Assembly: GCA_008360955.1 (NCBI GenBank)
Contig: LUCM01008480.1
Coordinates: 4,262-68,261, forward strand
Reading direction: 5' to 3'
Source: Fasciolopsis buskii
Taxonomy: Eukaryota > Platyhelminthes > Trematoda > Plagiorchiida > Fasciolidae
Length of the DNA: 64,000 nucleotides
The notes under the pieces were generated by a model. It made no database searches. It was given only the letters and a program-made list of their open reading frames with translations, and was not told the DNA's origin. The first letter of the stretch is position 1. Every line of letters begins with the position of its first letter. The position numbers and the translations under genes were made by a program. Below, one piece after another: positions 45,991 to 59,700 of the stretch.

Positions 45991-48900
45991 TGCGGCGTCC
46001 GAATCTAGGTTGAAAATGGCAGGTGAATCATAGTTACTTCAGTGTGTTAGAATGACCAAGGTGCACGTTGAGTCAAAGCCACAAACAGAGCCGACTGCAG
46101 TACATCCAAAAATTACCTTTGTTGATGTTCTAAAGGGTTCTAGTACTTGCTAGGGATAAGAAAGCATAAGTAAATATCTTGAATTCATTTACAAGTTTCC
46201 ATTAATATTTCTGTCTGTAGACTACAATAATGAGGCTAGCTAGACATGGATGAACTTGTTTGTCTAGACAAATTGATCTGGACATTGAAATGACATCCTA
46301 CTGGACCACGGAAAATTCCTCAGCTTTTTGGAAGAGTCTACAGACTCACCCTAGTTTGCATTCACCAGTGATCACAAACACGCCTATCTAAGAGAACTAC
46401 TTATTTCGCCGGACATTCTACCCTCGATCATGCTGGTATTTCTAGACTGACTGTATCTATTTGTCAACTGGGGAATTTGGCGTTAACTGGGGTCTAATGA
46501 TCACGTATGATTGCGGACGTGAAGGTTTTCGTTTCCCACGGATCTTGACTTACATCGTAGTTGGCCTTGCGGGAAGGTCTTTCAGGCGCCCTGTGTTATG
46601 CGCTTATGTTGTTATCGTGACAGTTAATCACTGAATTAGACTTAGTGAAATATTTTGGTGCCACAATTTAGAGGATAATGAACTCTCGATGAATTTAAAA
46701 CTTCATATCTAAGCTTCTTTAGCTTTTTGCGTTAAACAGGATCTCCAAAAACACTATATTAAACGAATAAACTATGCCAAACGCTTGTCATTCACGGCGA
46801 AAATCAATCACATCCGAAAGTACCGTACTGAATTACTTGTGTTCGTTTTAAAAGCTTATGATGGATTTGGTTTTCTCGAATCCCGGCGTAGACTGCTATC
46901 GATACTTTGTTGTTGTTAGGGCAGAGTTGAACAGTATCTAAACATTCCAACTGTCAATAAATGTGGAGTATGGATTAATTGCCCAACAACGCAGCGAACA
47001 TGGTTATCATGCACAATTGTAGGAATTGATGAGATCCTTAATGTTGGGACCTGTTAATTTTGTTGATGGATGCATGATGTGTGGAGACGTGGGAAACACT
47101 AACAAAATGAACAATTCTGGCAGGGAATTCTTCGAAAATTTTATTCTGCTCCTTTTTTCTTATACGAATATAATGTATCCAAAGGAGGATGCACTACAGA
47201 TTGTAGAGGTCTTATTATTCTGGTGATGAAAATACTCCCTTAGTCTTAAGAGGACAATCAAGGCAAAGAAATCAATGTTTTCGAAAGAAGCTTTATGCTT
47301 CTGTTTACCAGAATTTTGTAAAACAGTTATCGTGGAAAAAGTGCTGTTTTAGTTTGACGCAAATCGGTGAAAGCACGCTTGAGATCATGCTATAATTCAT
47401 ACAAAAACATTTCGCGAACTGAATCCTTACATTATCTAAGATAAGTTTTATGCCATAACGTAGTAATTCAGTGACCTACCTAACCACTAGACATTGACAC
47501 AGAAATTCTAGAACTTTCTGAAATATGAAATAAAAGCAATTTCATATAGGAGGTGCCCGAGGCTATTCCAAGTACCAAAAAATTGCCGAAGTATAATGGA
47601 AAGTCCATTAATTGTCAATGATTATTGGCGATGGAGTTATAGAAATGCCTTCTTTAAATGGTTGTGAAAAAATCTCACTTTGTCCTCCCTAACGGACTCG
47701 TGATGCATCGTGATTGTGGTATATACATTTTGGCTGAAATGGAATATCGACTAAATTTCTAGCTTGTTTGTTCGCCAGATGAATCCAAAGCCTACAATTT
47801 GTTATTGAAAGATTCACCAGTTCTTGTTGAATAAACGGACTACAAGTTCGAATAACTGTGAAAATCGTCCACATAACGCTCGCTGCATGCATCCAGACGA
47901 CACCTGTAGTTAACATCGTCCTGAGTGATTTGAAATTCGGTCGGATCCAACAAAACGATGCTGTTTCAATGTTTCCAGATGAACGAGTTTAACCGATCTG
48001 CATTAGTCAGCAATAAAAAACTACCAGTACGACAATCCCGGTGTTTAACCTGCTAAATTCTCGTCTTCATAATCAACTTGGTACCGGCAGGTCACAAGGA
48101 TGCAAAACAGAACAAGTAGAACACATAGGAAACACAAAATTGAAACCAACAGTTCGGCTGGCATTGTTGATCGATGCGTGAGGAAATAACAGTAGCTACT
48201 AGTGGGGCATACAAAATTTTGGCCTTTGATTTGACTCTGTGAGACTCATCCTACCACAGCCCAAATTAGCCGAGTAACAGGCGAACAGACGTGTGATCGA
48301 TTTATCTTTCGTTTTGGACAGCAAATTGTAATCTATTTACCTGTGGGTCATTTGCATAACCTGTATTCCTATCATCCTTGTCCATGTTTGTTTACTAGAT
48401 GAGAAGAAGAAACCAATACCAATGCAAATAAATAAACGGACTCTAAAATCGATTAACGAGTTAATCCCGTCCACCTCCACCTCCCCGTTCCAATTCATTT
48501 TCAGTTGAAAAACCGAAATTGGTATTAAATGCGACAAAAATCACTGGGGTATGCCGAAAAATGATTTCCAAACTAATTATCAAAATTCTCTCCTAGATGA
48601 TTCTTAATTACTCGCTGGAGGCGGACAAAACTTGGAGCAAGTTTTCTAATTTCATTTATTATCCGTGTTCCATAGAAAGTCTTGTATTTAATTGCTTCTA
48701 CTCTCGGGTTTTATTGTCGAAAGGGTTGAACATGATGAAAACGAAAAATTTATTTGCATTGTTTTTTCTCCCACAAATAAACGCGACAAGACAGAATCTC
48801 TTGATGAGCATATGCCTCGATCGACTTAGCGTTCTGGGTCGAAGATATTTTTTTATCCAAATCAAACAAGTAATTTGGCGACTTCTATCCCTTGAACGAA

Positions 48901-49521
48901 ACCAAAAACCTATCCGAAATATCCCGCTTTTTGATCGGATTTTGTCCATTTGTCATCAAACAAAAGTACAGTTAATACTGAAAAGTCGTTAGTAAATTGA
49001 AGAAAATGGGTCACAAGCAGATATTATCAAAAATTACTTGCAGTTACCTTAACTACTTTGTCTATTTCACTCTTGCATATAGAACACTTGAAAAAAGGCG
49101 ATGGTGTATTTTACAAGGCAAAACAGACGGCTGCGGTAAGAATTTAGTGTCTTGGTAAAAAGTTTACTGCTTGAATTTGTAGAGCGAACTGAAGAGTTTG
49201 TCAAAGCAGGCGGAAAGTAAGCGCAGCATTTTATTCTTTTCATGTATCTTTCGTCACCAAAAACCTTCTGCTACGAGTGAATTAGCGGTCGAGTGTGTGT
49301 ACACCTACGCATCGTTTGTGAGTAGCCGAAATTGTGATATACGAACACAACCGAACACCATATTCACGCACGTGACTTGGTGATTCGATCTGTTGGATTT
49401 TGCTGACTGCTTGATTTCATCTTATGGTCTTTTCGGTCCTCACCAAACAAGCTACTCAATTACAAACAGGGACGACATGCATCCTAGTTCATCATTTAAC
49501 CGGCAGGCTAGGAATTCCATG

Positions 49522-49565
49522 TGCATATATACATATATATATGCATATATAAATACGTATGTACA
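49522..49565. repeat. AT-rich CATA/TA simple repeat
   Basis: gcatatatacatatatatat and continuation. Low-complexity sequence. Confidence 0.8.
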
Positions 49566-50616
49566 TAAAGGTAGTCTTAGTGGATTCAGCTGCTTTGTTG
49601 CATGTTCGATCGGCTAACGAACCCGGTCACATCAGTGATATCAATCACTCAGTTCAACCAGTGGGCCTCATCAAGCAGCTTCCATAGCAGAAGCACTGGT
49701 TCCTAGTCAGCGAATTGTTCAGAAATGTGTAAATTCCTCAGATCCAAGATCATTATGCAAGAAGGCAATCGGAAGGGGACTTGGTGAGAACTGATTGCGT
49801 AAATATAAAAAGAAATACCTTTCGCACTCGGTGTTTATGACATACGTCGTTGTAAGCGAATGAAGCACGTCTAAAAATCAATCACATTTGTAAGCGCCAT
49901 TCAAATAGTTTTCAGTAGACCTAATATACCTATCTAAAACTAAGGAAGAACAAGGTAGATTAAATAGGTTTCTAACTAGCACTGCAAATCTTCTCGTTCA
50001 GACGCAAAGATATATTCAACATGACAGTTTTTGGTCACACTGAACATTCCAGCAATAGATTCACGGATGAGGCAGGTGTATGCACACAAATTTTTTTGCA
50101 AATGCACTCTTTGATACCCACATGACAACAGTGACGGTTCTTTGGAATATCTGTGATCTTGTAAAGCGTAAGAGTATTACAAATTCTTGATCATCCATCT
50201 ACTTTTAATTGGATTATTATTTCAGAACGCACTTTCCCTTTTCACTCTGTAAGTTTGTGCCCTTTATTAAAGCTAAATTTCTCCTCAAAGGAATTTGAAA
50301 GATTAAAGAAATTTGGAAAAAATGCTCTTGGTAAGTTCGTTTGCTTCAACAATAACGAACGATTGCGATTAGATGTGATTAAAATGAACGGTTTCTTAGG
50401 CTGGACCAAGAATCGGCGGAATTTCTCATAGCTCAAGATGACTATGCCATATTTTGTTAGCTTTGCCGTTCAGCCCTGAAGAATGCCTACAATAACTTTT
50501 AGTTCCGTATATTATTTTTTCCTCAGTGGGAGCAACGCTTTAGTCGTTGAGGTTCACGTTGAATACAGAAAGGCAAACGAAATCATCCAAATCCCCATTC
50601 CACCCGTCGTTATTGC

Positions 50617-50713
50617 CATCATTTCATCATCATAATCATCATCATCTTCATCATCATCATCATTATCGTCATTATCATCATCATTATCATCATCATCATC
50701 ATAATCATAATCA
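50617..50713. repeat. ATC trinucleotide microsatellite (about 97 bp)
   Basis: Imperfect (ATC)n with ATT and CTT interruptions. The LINE family here also ends in a GAT tail, but the flanks of this repeat show no LINE 3' UTR sequence, so I treat it as an independent microsatellite. Confidence 0.85.
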
Positions 50714-53420
50714 CAGTCTTTTCCCTCATCGTTACAGTCTTTCCGCCAGCTGCGAAAGCGTCGTCAATCACCAGGATATCGGATATAAAGTTTACTAGTT
50801 GAAGCAATAATCAGCTGCTACAGTCAACGTTTTGATGAGGACTTTTAAGATTCGTAAACGTCACCGCTTTTCAGTGTCGAAACCTCAGGCAGAAGTTGCG
50901 ATAGGACCCACGTTTCTAATGGAGTAGACATAACTCACGTAACCAAAAATTCCCCGGATTAGAGATAATCAGTTCTTATGTCGAGGTGGTGGTCTAAATT
51001 CATATGCAAAAACAGCGGTAAAGTTATAGTATACTTTATTTTATAGACTGCTGCATATATAAACGTGGCATTTCAATCAGAAACAGAAGTGAAAAATAAT
51101 AAAACATTCGAATTCATCATTTTATAAATACAAAGGGAAATAGAACTCTTCAAGTGAACGATTTAAGCATTTAAGTTAGGTTGCTCTGGAAATCGACTAC
51201 AGTACGATCTCCGTTGGTCAGGAAGAATGTTAGATATGGGACAATGGATTTCCGATAGATATTGATTCTGGGAGATATGAAACATCAAGCATGCTGCATC
51301 AGATACTGGTAGGTAGGTTGGCCATCGGGCAGGCGCGCTCTGTCCTAGATAACGAGCGTGAATGGAATTATTCCTCTCTCACTCAGCCGCAACCGGAGTT
51401 CGAATATCCATCGAAAATGGGTGGCTACAGGTGATTCGTATCAGACTCTAATGTCATTGTGCGTGTGCCGCTAACAGACGGATTTAGTGTTGGCCTAGTT
51501 CTGCCTTTAATACAATCACTTACTCTATGTGTTTAGGCCAACTCTTCACATTTCTTGAAAATGTTCGTATTCAACGATTTATTCTGATCACATGTTTTAC
51601 GGTGAAGCTCGGAACCTCTGGATAAGATCTCCCATACACGTCTGTTTCCCATCAATTTCGTTAACAGATCGAAAAATTGCACATTTACGTTTCAAGAAAT
51701 AAATTGAGATTTTCGAGGTAAACTTTTGTTAGGTCGTCTGGTTTGCGGGATAGAACTTTAAGCAGACAATGACATCGCCTTGCTTTCTTGGATTATATTC
51801 ACCGTTACTGGTAACGACAGAACTAAAGTTGGATGTCTATGCAACCCGTGAACAACCAGGTGAATGAACGGCAATCTTCCAGTGGCTGCTTAATCATAGG
51901 ATATGCGGATATCATAGTTTATCAGTCAGTCTCGTGACAAAACAGCCTAACTTTCCATTTCTTGGTGAGATTCGTGTTGTTTCGATACGGCTTAGACTAT
52001 GTCTTCGATTTTGTTATTATTATTTGCAAAGCCCAAGTGGTCTGCCACTGGAATCTTTTTTTTTTCATGCCAGCTATCCAGGTTTTCTTTTTCACATGAA
52101 TTAAATAAAGGTTTCCCCCAATCTTTCTTTTTCTATGCCAATATTGCTCTTTTAGCTCGTAAGTTCCTATTTTTGGAAGCGTCAACGATCTCATCATTTT
52201 TCTAACATTTTCTCGGTGAAACGGAACTTCTGTGTACTGAGAAACAAATCTAAATGCATAATGAAGGATCCAGTCGTCTCAGTCAGACATTCATATATTG
52301 ATTCGCTCGGAAAAATATCTAGCAAACACATTAGACAGATGAGCATTTGTATATTATGCAGTCTGTAAAATGGTGTGAACGAATACGAACTAGGACGGGA
52401 AATGGAGAAAAATCCTAATACATTAAATTGATGTGCATGGGTGCATGTGTTTTTGGTGTACGTGTGCGAGAACATGGAACAATCCTATGAACTAACTTTA
52501 TCGGTTCCATAGTGTACCGTTCAAATATCAGAAACACATTCACATTTGACTGAGTGACTTTCAAATGATGTCAACCGTGTTCATACTCGCATTCACCATG
52601 TGGTCAAAATCCGGGTGTTTGAATTTGACTAACCCTCGCACGGTTCCCGCCACAGTTAGCCTTTTGCTTGCTCGGTCACCGAGAGTTGGCCGCCTAGTCG
52701 TCCGTAAAATTTTGCATAATATTTAATGAAGTGAAAAGACTCGTATTCATTGTTATTACAATAATTATTATTGTTGGGACAGTCATTAATATTAGCACGA
52801 TTCCAATCGCTATGGCGATCCTAGCGCCAGTTTTCCCAAGGCATAGGTGCATTGGGTTTAGTTCCACTGGACGGCGAACGATCAGCGTATAATATCCTAG
52901 GACGAAGAAATTGTCAAAATACGATTCACCGTGAAATTTGTAGACAGGTTTTACGGTCCGACTAACGATTTTGTCTTCTAATTCCTAGGGGGTTCGGATG
53001 TTTGGAAGCAATTTGTAAGTTTATTGATTAGCTCACTAGAACATCATTCGCGATGCATTGACAGAAATCTGCCATCGGCTTTTAGCACGAAAAAGGTAAG
53101 CACCTCTGTGATAAACCGGGACTTTATTTTAACACATTCGTACCAAAAGGACTTCGAACCAGCAGATTCACTTATGTAATAACTATTCACAGTCTTTCCC
53201 AACCATCTAAGGGGCGTATTAAACCTGCACGACTATAGTCAACCGTTCACTTGTACAGACAAGTCTAATTCGTTAAATAATCTTTTCAAAAGTGAACTGT
53301 TAGTTCCGTGGATTCGACTGCAGATCCGAGTATTAATTTTCCTATCACCTTCAAATGATAAAGCATCGCGTTTTTACTTTTTTCACCTGAAACTAGGTAA
53401 GCTACTTTTAAATCTATGAC

Positions 53421-53451
53421 CTGTGTGTGTGTGTGTGCGTGCGTGCGTGTC
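53421..53451. repeat. GT/GC dinucleotide microsatellite
   Basis: ctgtgtgtgtgtgtgtgcgt followed by gcgtgcgtgt, simple sequence. Confidence 0.85.
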
Positions 53452-56400
53452 TGTTGGTATGTAAATACCACCGAATCGGAACAACCCAAACTTGAAGTAG
53501 GGATTACAGCGTCTTGGCCTCACACAAGTTACGAGAATCTCACAATCACTCAGTGACGTTGTTCAGGTACAACCATAACACGTTAGTTTTTCCCATTGAG
53601 AAAGCGATAGGAACCCTCAAGTTATACAGACATGCCTGCGATAAAAAAATGATTGATGCTTTTCCCAGTACCAACAGTTTTCCGCTTTAACAATGTTTCA
53701 TCGTGATTAACGAATTAGTGAATTTGTAATTATATGCATTGGTTACTAAAACATATCAATCAACATGGTTGCACTGCCTTTATTTGTCCTTCGCCTACAA
53801 CTCAGTCGGCGAAAAGTACCTTGAGTATTTTTAGGTTATCACTTCAAAGAAATTCTTATTCATAAATAACAAGCTTTGAAATCACTTTGCTATCATGTTC
53901 CACAGAGTGCTAAATAAAATTAAGAATTGTTCACTCCTTGCCAATGAAATTTCAAATGCTAAAATCCTTGGGATGGTCAACCCGTTAAAATTAGTCGTGC
54001 TTGAAAATCTTCTGCTTGATGGCAGTTTCCCACACACACACCCCCCATCACCACTACAACTTTTTCCGTAGTCAGTAAGAAACCTAATGCTATCGGCTAA
54101 TCTCATACCGAAACCGTTCAATTACGGCATGAAACTCTCAAGCTGCGTAATTCACTGTTGATTGTATACAGTTTTGCCTGCGTACAGGTGTCTTGTTCTA
54201 GGATTATTCGTTCTACCTAATCTTTTCTCGTTTCTATCAGCGAAAAGACGATGCAGACAAACAGCGGTTACAATTTTATTTGGAACCTGTTCACAGTTTG
54301 CTGTTCCTTTCATTCTTCTTCCCTATGTGACAATTTGTACCGTAGCTTGCAATTTTCTTCTGGCATTTGATTATCTTTTATGCATCAATTTTTCTGAAGC
54401 TACCTTGATTGAAAAATAAACTAAAAACGTTATGTTCATTTCTCTGTTGATTTCTCCCAAAAGTGACATTTGCTCAGGAAGAGTCCGGAATGTGGTCGAT
54501 GTTCACAATGTTTCTAAACCAACCGTTGTCCGTGACATTCTAGTTCAGGCTCTTTATCGCCCCAGGTTTGTCTGAAACCAAACGAGGTCAGGCTGGATGA
54601 AGTGAATCGAACGTTGTCAAATTAAAGTGTCCATGACAACGACGAACCTGTTGGATTAGCTTGAACAATGACATAAACTTCCCTAGCGGATGTCAGCCTG
54701 ATTTTAGTAGGACCGACGTTGATTTTGCGACTGAAGGTTGTTATTATTCCAAGATGGCATTCGTCGAGAAGAAAGCAGCGATTAACTAACCGGGGATAGG
54801 TGTAAATTCACAGTACAACTATATCTAGTTTCCTTCAAAGATGATGCTCAGTAAGTCATTCGAAACAAGCCCAAGCATCCTACCAGATAAAACAATAGAC
54901 TGAGGATATTTCGTTGAGGTTTGAATTCCCGGTTTAGCAGTGACAGCTTAGCGCTGATGTTGATCGCCAACAAGGTTGGACCGGATTATTCGGTTATCAG
55001 TGTTGAGTTCGTCATTGATACTGCAGGACGAGGCTTCTTCTGCAATGACAAAGAATAATAAGCATCCAAAGTGCAAAGCAACTCTTACGATTCGGCAAGA
55101 AGTGAATGTCTGATTTTGCTTAGATTCAACCATCTGGTAATGGAGGGAGATAAGCGGGGTGCTCACAAGTGCTACCCGTCCGTGGAGTTAGCTGGAAAAT
55201 GGAAATGTTTGCGTTGTGATAGAATCATTTACAACAAAGTAAAAAGCCTAGTTTTAATTGAACTGTCAAAATGATGCCAGTCTTGAAGCTACCAATGCTA
55301 CTATTGTAACCATGCACGTATAAATCACTACCAGTACGGCGGTTACTTTCAGCTGGGCTGAAATGTTCGTCACGTACCGAATGAACCTGTTTTGTAATTG
55401 TTATAGGAAATTTTCCAGACCATTTACTTTCTCATTTGTTCGCAAAAGTTCACGTTGGAATTAATTCATATTCCAGCTTGTGGCCCATAGAACATTATAT
55501 TTTAGTTTACTAACACTGTTCACTTTCGATTTGCTAGGCTGGCGGTCTATTCATCATCCAATTGTTGCCCATAGCACGAAAGCAATAAGACTATTTTCGA
55601 CGCTTCCAGTCTTTTGTCTGCCTTGCTCGAGGCGGTACAAGATGAACGATTAAGAAAAACAAGCTCGGTCGGCCATGCGCATGAAACGAGATTCGGTTCA
55701 GAATAATACTATTACAGTTGACGGGAATGTATTGCATTGGAACAAGCATTTTTCAACAATTCTAAATCTTGAATTGTTTTGCAGCTCTTACTTAGGCTTT
55801 CGCGAAGCCTTCCGGTCACAGCTTGGAATTTACGTCACGGACTATTTATCCATCATCAGGCACTGGTACTAAAACCTGGCACTATGATGGAAGATGTACG
55901 ATCTAAATGTCAACTTCAGCGTTCACTGGGCCCCGGATGCAACTTTTCTTGACCATTAATTACTAGAAAAACTACAATGGCAACGAAATTTAACTGTTTT
56001 CTATTCCTATCAGGCTGCATAATAATGCTCAGTCTGTAAGACTGAAGTAGTTTTCATTTAGATATATGGAAACCGTTGTTGCTTCGACCACATTTAGGGG
56101 ACCCAAAAAAAGACAATGAAACAAGTTCCCTCGTGATTCCTCATTACGAAAAGAAGGACGCAATACTTGATTTGGTGGTTCATTTGAGGGTAATAAATCA
56201 AAGGTCAAAATTAAATCCATCCATCGATCAAGCAATCCGTTGTTTTGTCTATACTTTGCCTGTACGTAGACATACTTTCCGGGCAACAGTACATTGCTCC
56301 CGTATTTGTCTGTGCATGCAGCCGAATGACCGCAGTTGGAAGAAAAAATACCTGTCGGCAGACAGTGTGCACCAAACAATCTAAGCAGACAGATGATGAT

Positions 56401-56669
56401 GACTTCACACGGTCACGTGTTCCCTCGAAATAGGTTTGTTCTGACAAAGTAAATGGATGCATCTAGCGAGATGGAAAGAATTGACAGTTCTCATGGTTGC
56501 ATCTTTATCCGAATAGAATAAAAGAAACGGAGGAACACAGGGTGCAACAAACGAACGAAAAAGAACGAGAACGAGGAGGAGGAACTGGTGTCGGTGGGTC
56601 AATAAATTCGGGAGAACTAGTTGTAAATGAGTCTTTTTACATCTCTGACAGCTTTTCAACGCGACATCA

Positions 56670-56675
56670 TTTATT
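56670..56675 (-). promoter_or_regulatory. Poly(A) signal of the EF-hand gene
   Basis: AATAAA on the minus strand, 34 bp past the TAG. Cleavage would be expected near 56650, giving a very short 3' UTR. Confidence 0.7.
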
Positions 56676-56708
56676 CGATGCGACTGATTTGGCCGGCGGA
56701 TACTGTCT

Positions 56709-56737
56709 CTACTCGGATGTCATCAGTTTGTAAAACT
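56709..56737 (-). CDS. EF-hand gene exon 6: last eight residues and stop
   Basis: A 29-bp coding piece after acceptor ctctaacccacag: two bases complete Glu, then FYKLMTSE and TAG (56711-56709). The join gives DFDEFYKLM, the usual end of a fourth EF-hand, which supports this short exon. Confidence 0.88.
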
Positions 56738-59700
56738 CTGTGGGTTAGAGTGAAATGAGAGATAAATGATCGGGTGAGTAGATGACCTAAACCTGGAAAT
56801 CAGTGACGCTCAATTCAAGTTGCAGAAACAAACAAATACTGAATGATACTATAGGACTGAGAGAAAACAGAATTGGTTTGTAAGCGTACCGTCAAAATCA
56901 ACGAATCCGGACCCGTCAGTGTCCGTGTCACGAATCATATCGTCAATCTCCTCCTCGGTCAGATCATCTCCGAGCTCCTTGAGGATCCACCTGCAAACAA
57001 ATAAGAGAGCACGAAAAAGTCAGACTTGGTTCATGATCTGCGCGTGCACTTGTTCACAACTTCGCTGCACGTAGTTTATTCGTCCAACTACGAGTATTTA
57101 AATGTGTCGATCAAACGTGGGCAGCCTCAGATCAAAAGTTATGAACTCCTAAACGGTTGTAGGTATTGTCCATTGATGATCCGTTCATTGATTGATTGAG
57201 TGGCTTTATCAGTTGAGCCACAGGCTGATTCGTTGTCGACTATTTTATATCCTCGCCAATGATAGTGGGCAAGACTGATTTTTATCGGCAATTGAAAACT
57301 ACTTATAGGTTGTGGATTAGGTAAAATCAGCTTATCGAACGTCACTTGGGTGAACTAAATTTGAGATCACACTGGTTGCCAAAGTGCCACATGATTGGAT
57401 GAAGACGTTGGAAAGCGAGAGATGCGGTAGCTGTGTAATGGTTTACCGTTCGTATGTGTCTCACAGTAAGTCAACCTGACATCTTAAAGATTCAAAGCAT
57501 ATAAGCGTGGCCCTCTAGATTAACTTGCGTGACCCACATATTAGATGTCCAGCCATGGTTGATCTCATTGTATGAAAACATGTTATTGCTATGGTTGACG
57601 ACACTAACAGGTTCAAATGGTGTCCCGAGTGTTGTCAGCTCAGTGAACATTTCAAAGTGCTAAGTGAAAAGGGGATTTTTGTACATGTTATGCATTACCA
57701 ATTCAGTAGTATGGATCATCTTATTTGCATTACGAAGTGACCTCCATGAAATTTTGCAGTGAATTGTATTCCCACATCCAATCAGCTGATTAGACTTGCG
57801 GATCACAATCACGCACTACTGGTTGGGGGCCTTAATTATGATTTGTGGATAGGGAATATAGCTGATACACTCATTCAAGTTGCTTGAAGTCGCTACTCAG
57901 TGCATTCAAAATATATGACGAAATGATTCATGAAATACTGAACTTTGCTTACTTTTAAAAGGACCCACCGGTTTGCTTGGAGTGAGTACCGGTCTGACAT
58001 GATCACTCCGAGTGAGGATGCTAAAAACTAAATATTCTATCATCTATTTCCCTTTGCACTTCAAACAACACGGAATGCTGCACACCTAACCGCATATGCT
58101 ACCCTGGTAACACATGATGGTAAAAGGTTCATGCTTTTGCCATTTTAATTTTCAAGTTTGTTGAGACCTTAAATACAAAAACTGAGCAGCATAGGGCTTG
58201 CAAATATAATCCAAAGATCCGGAATAGAGGAATGCCTACTGGACATCGATTTTGTCCAAGAGAGCGGCAATATTATTTAAGCAAAATAGTTATCAGTGTG
58301 AGTAGTCAGGAAATCTGCACGGTTCAATGCAATTTAACATGAGCAGTAAACATAGTTGAGAAAACGAGTTAACGTGTTCACTGTGGCAGACTGCGTTTGA
58401 TTGCGGGGGGTGCTGTAATTTTGCCACGAGGTTTGCGGTCTTGAAAAAACTACCGTAAACGACGACTTCTAGTTTCACGGGCTTCTTCTGGAGGTCGTTG
58501 GACCCAAATACACACACTTAGTTTTAAAAATACCAGCATGAGATTAGTGCCTTCAAACCGTAAACATGAGATTGTCTAAGCCAACGGAATCAACGAGTGC
58601 AAAAGCAGAACAACAAACCTCAAATCCTCCACGTCAATTTCTCCACGTTTGTTCTTGTCAAGAACTCGAAAAGCGTCCCGTAAATCACGTTCATCCTGTT
58701 CTTCTTGAAGGCTTTTGCCGTAGCAGATTAGGAAACCGTTGAAATCAATGAATCCGGTTGCTACGGTGGGGGCAGAGATGTTCGTTATTGTTAGTCGGCT
58801 ATAATTTCGGAGGCTGAATACGTCGATGCTCAACTCAACTTTGAATTTCACTAATCTCACAAGGGTATGTCCTATTTTCGAGTGTTACAGCGAATTGTTT
58901 GTGAAACGGAACGAACGAAGTATTAGTGAGCAAAAATAGAAATTACCCACTTGGACATCCAACAAATGCGAGAGAAATTAAATGCAAGAGCCAGAACCTA
59001 GTACTGTTCGGTGACTGCAGAGTACGCCGTGGAACGCTGAATTGGGATACAGCTCCGGCACGATTGAAGGAATCACACCTCCCAGAAGGAGATGGATAAA
59101 ACTAAGATGAGCCAATTCTAATTGGATTTCAGTGCATAAAGGCTGTTAGAATTGATTATCGTTAAAAACGGTTCAAGCTTTCACAATGTGGACACTTTGT
59201 ACACGAGCTTAACCGAAAACTCAAGGTAGAGTTTAACTTGTGAATAAAATAAAATCCAGCACTTCTAAATAACATTTTCAAAGTTTGATGAGCGCGTTGA
59301 GCTTGGCTTTTAGATCAAAAACCGTTTCAGTGCCAGCCAAGTTGAGATCATTGGAATTAACTCGGCCGTGATCTAAAAATCATGCTCAGCAATAAAACAC
59401 TTTGCGAACTGTTCAAATCAGCTACTAGATATACAAATATTGAAAGCCCCGGAGAAACGGCCATTATTGCTCCTTTTCTTCTTATCAATACTAATTTCAT
59501 TAAGCATGCAGTCGTGCCTCTTGTTCACTTATGCTAGACAGTCGCATACTTGAACAGTACTAACTGCGGAATACAATTTGTCCACGCATTCAAATCAAGC
59601 GATTCCGATAACCAACCAAAAATCTTCACTTTTCCAATCACAAATAAGACAAGAAAATGAACAAAACAAACCTGACTACTGGCATGCACTTCTTTCCTTA

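Larger units (their letters stand above)
39743..56668. other. Intergenic stretch (16.9 kb); no gene supported
   Basis: It holds only simple repeats and SINE-like segments (listed separately). Open frames here are short, overlap on both strands and lack recognisable motifs, for example 48597-48992 on the plus strand (131 codons). Near 52740-52790 there is a run of AT-rich trinucleotides. Confidence 0.5.

Noticed and set aside
48597..48992. 131-codon plus-strand open frame
   Set aside because: AT-rich and hydrophobic/Lys-rich by composition, overlapped by an antisense frame of 83 codons; no recognisable motif or splice context.
50617..50713. ATC repeat considered as a LINE 3' tail
   Set aside because: Neither flank matches the LINE 3' UTR seen at 790, 13262 and 21830.
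51806..51817. X-box-like palindrome GTTACTGGTAAC, considered as an RFX binding site
   Set aside because: The half-sites have no spacer, whereas X-boxes need 1-3 bases, and no promoter lies nearby.
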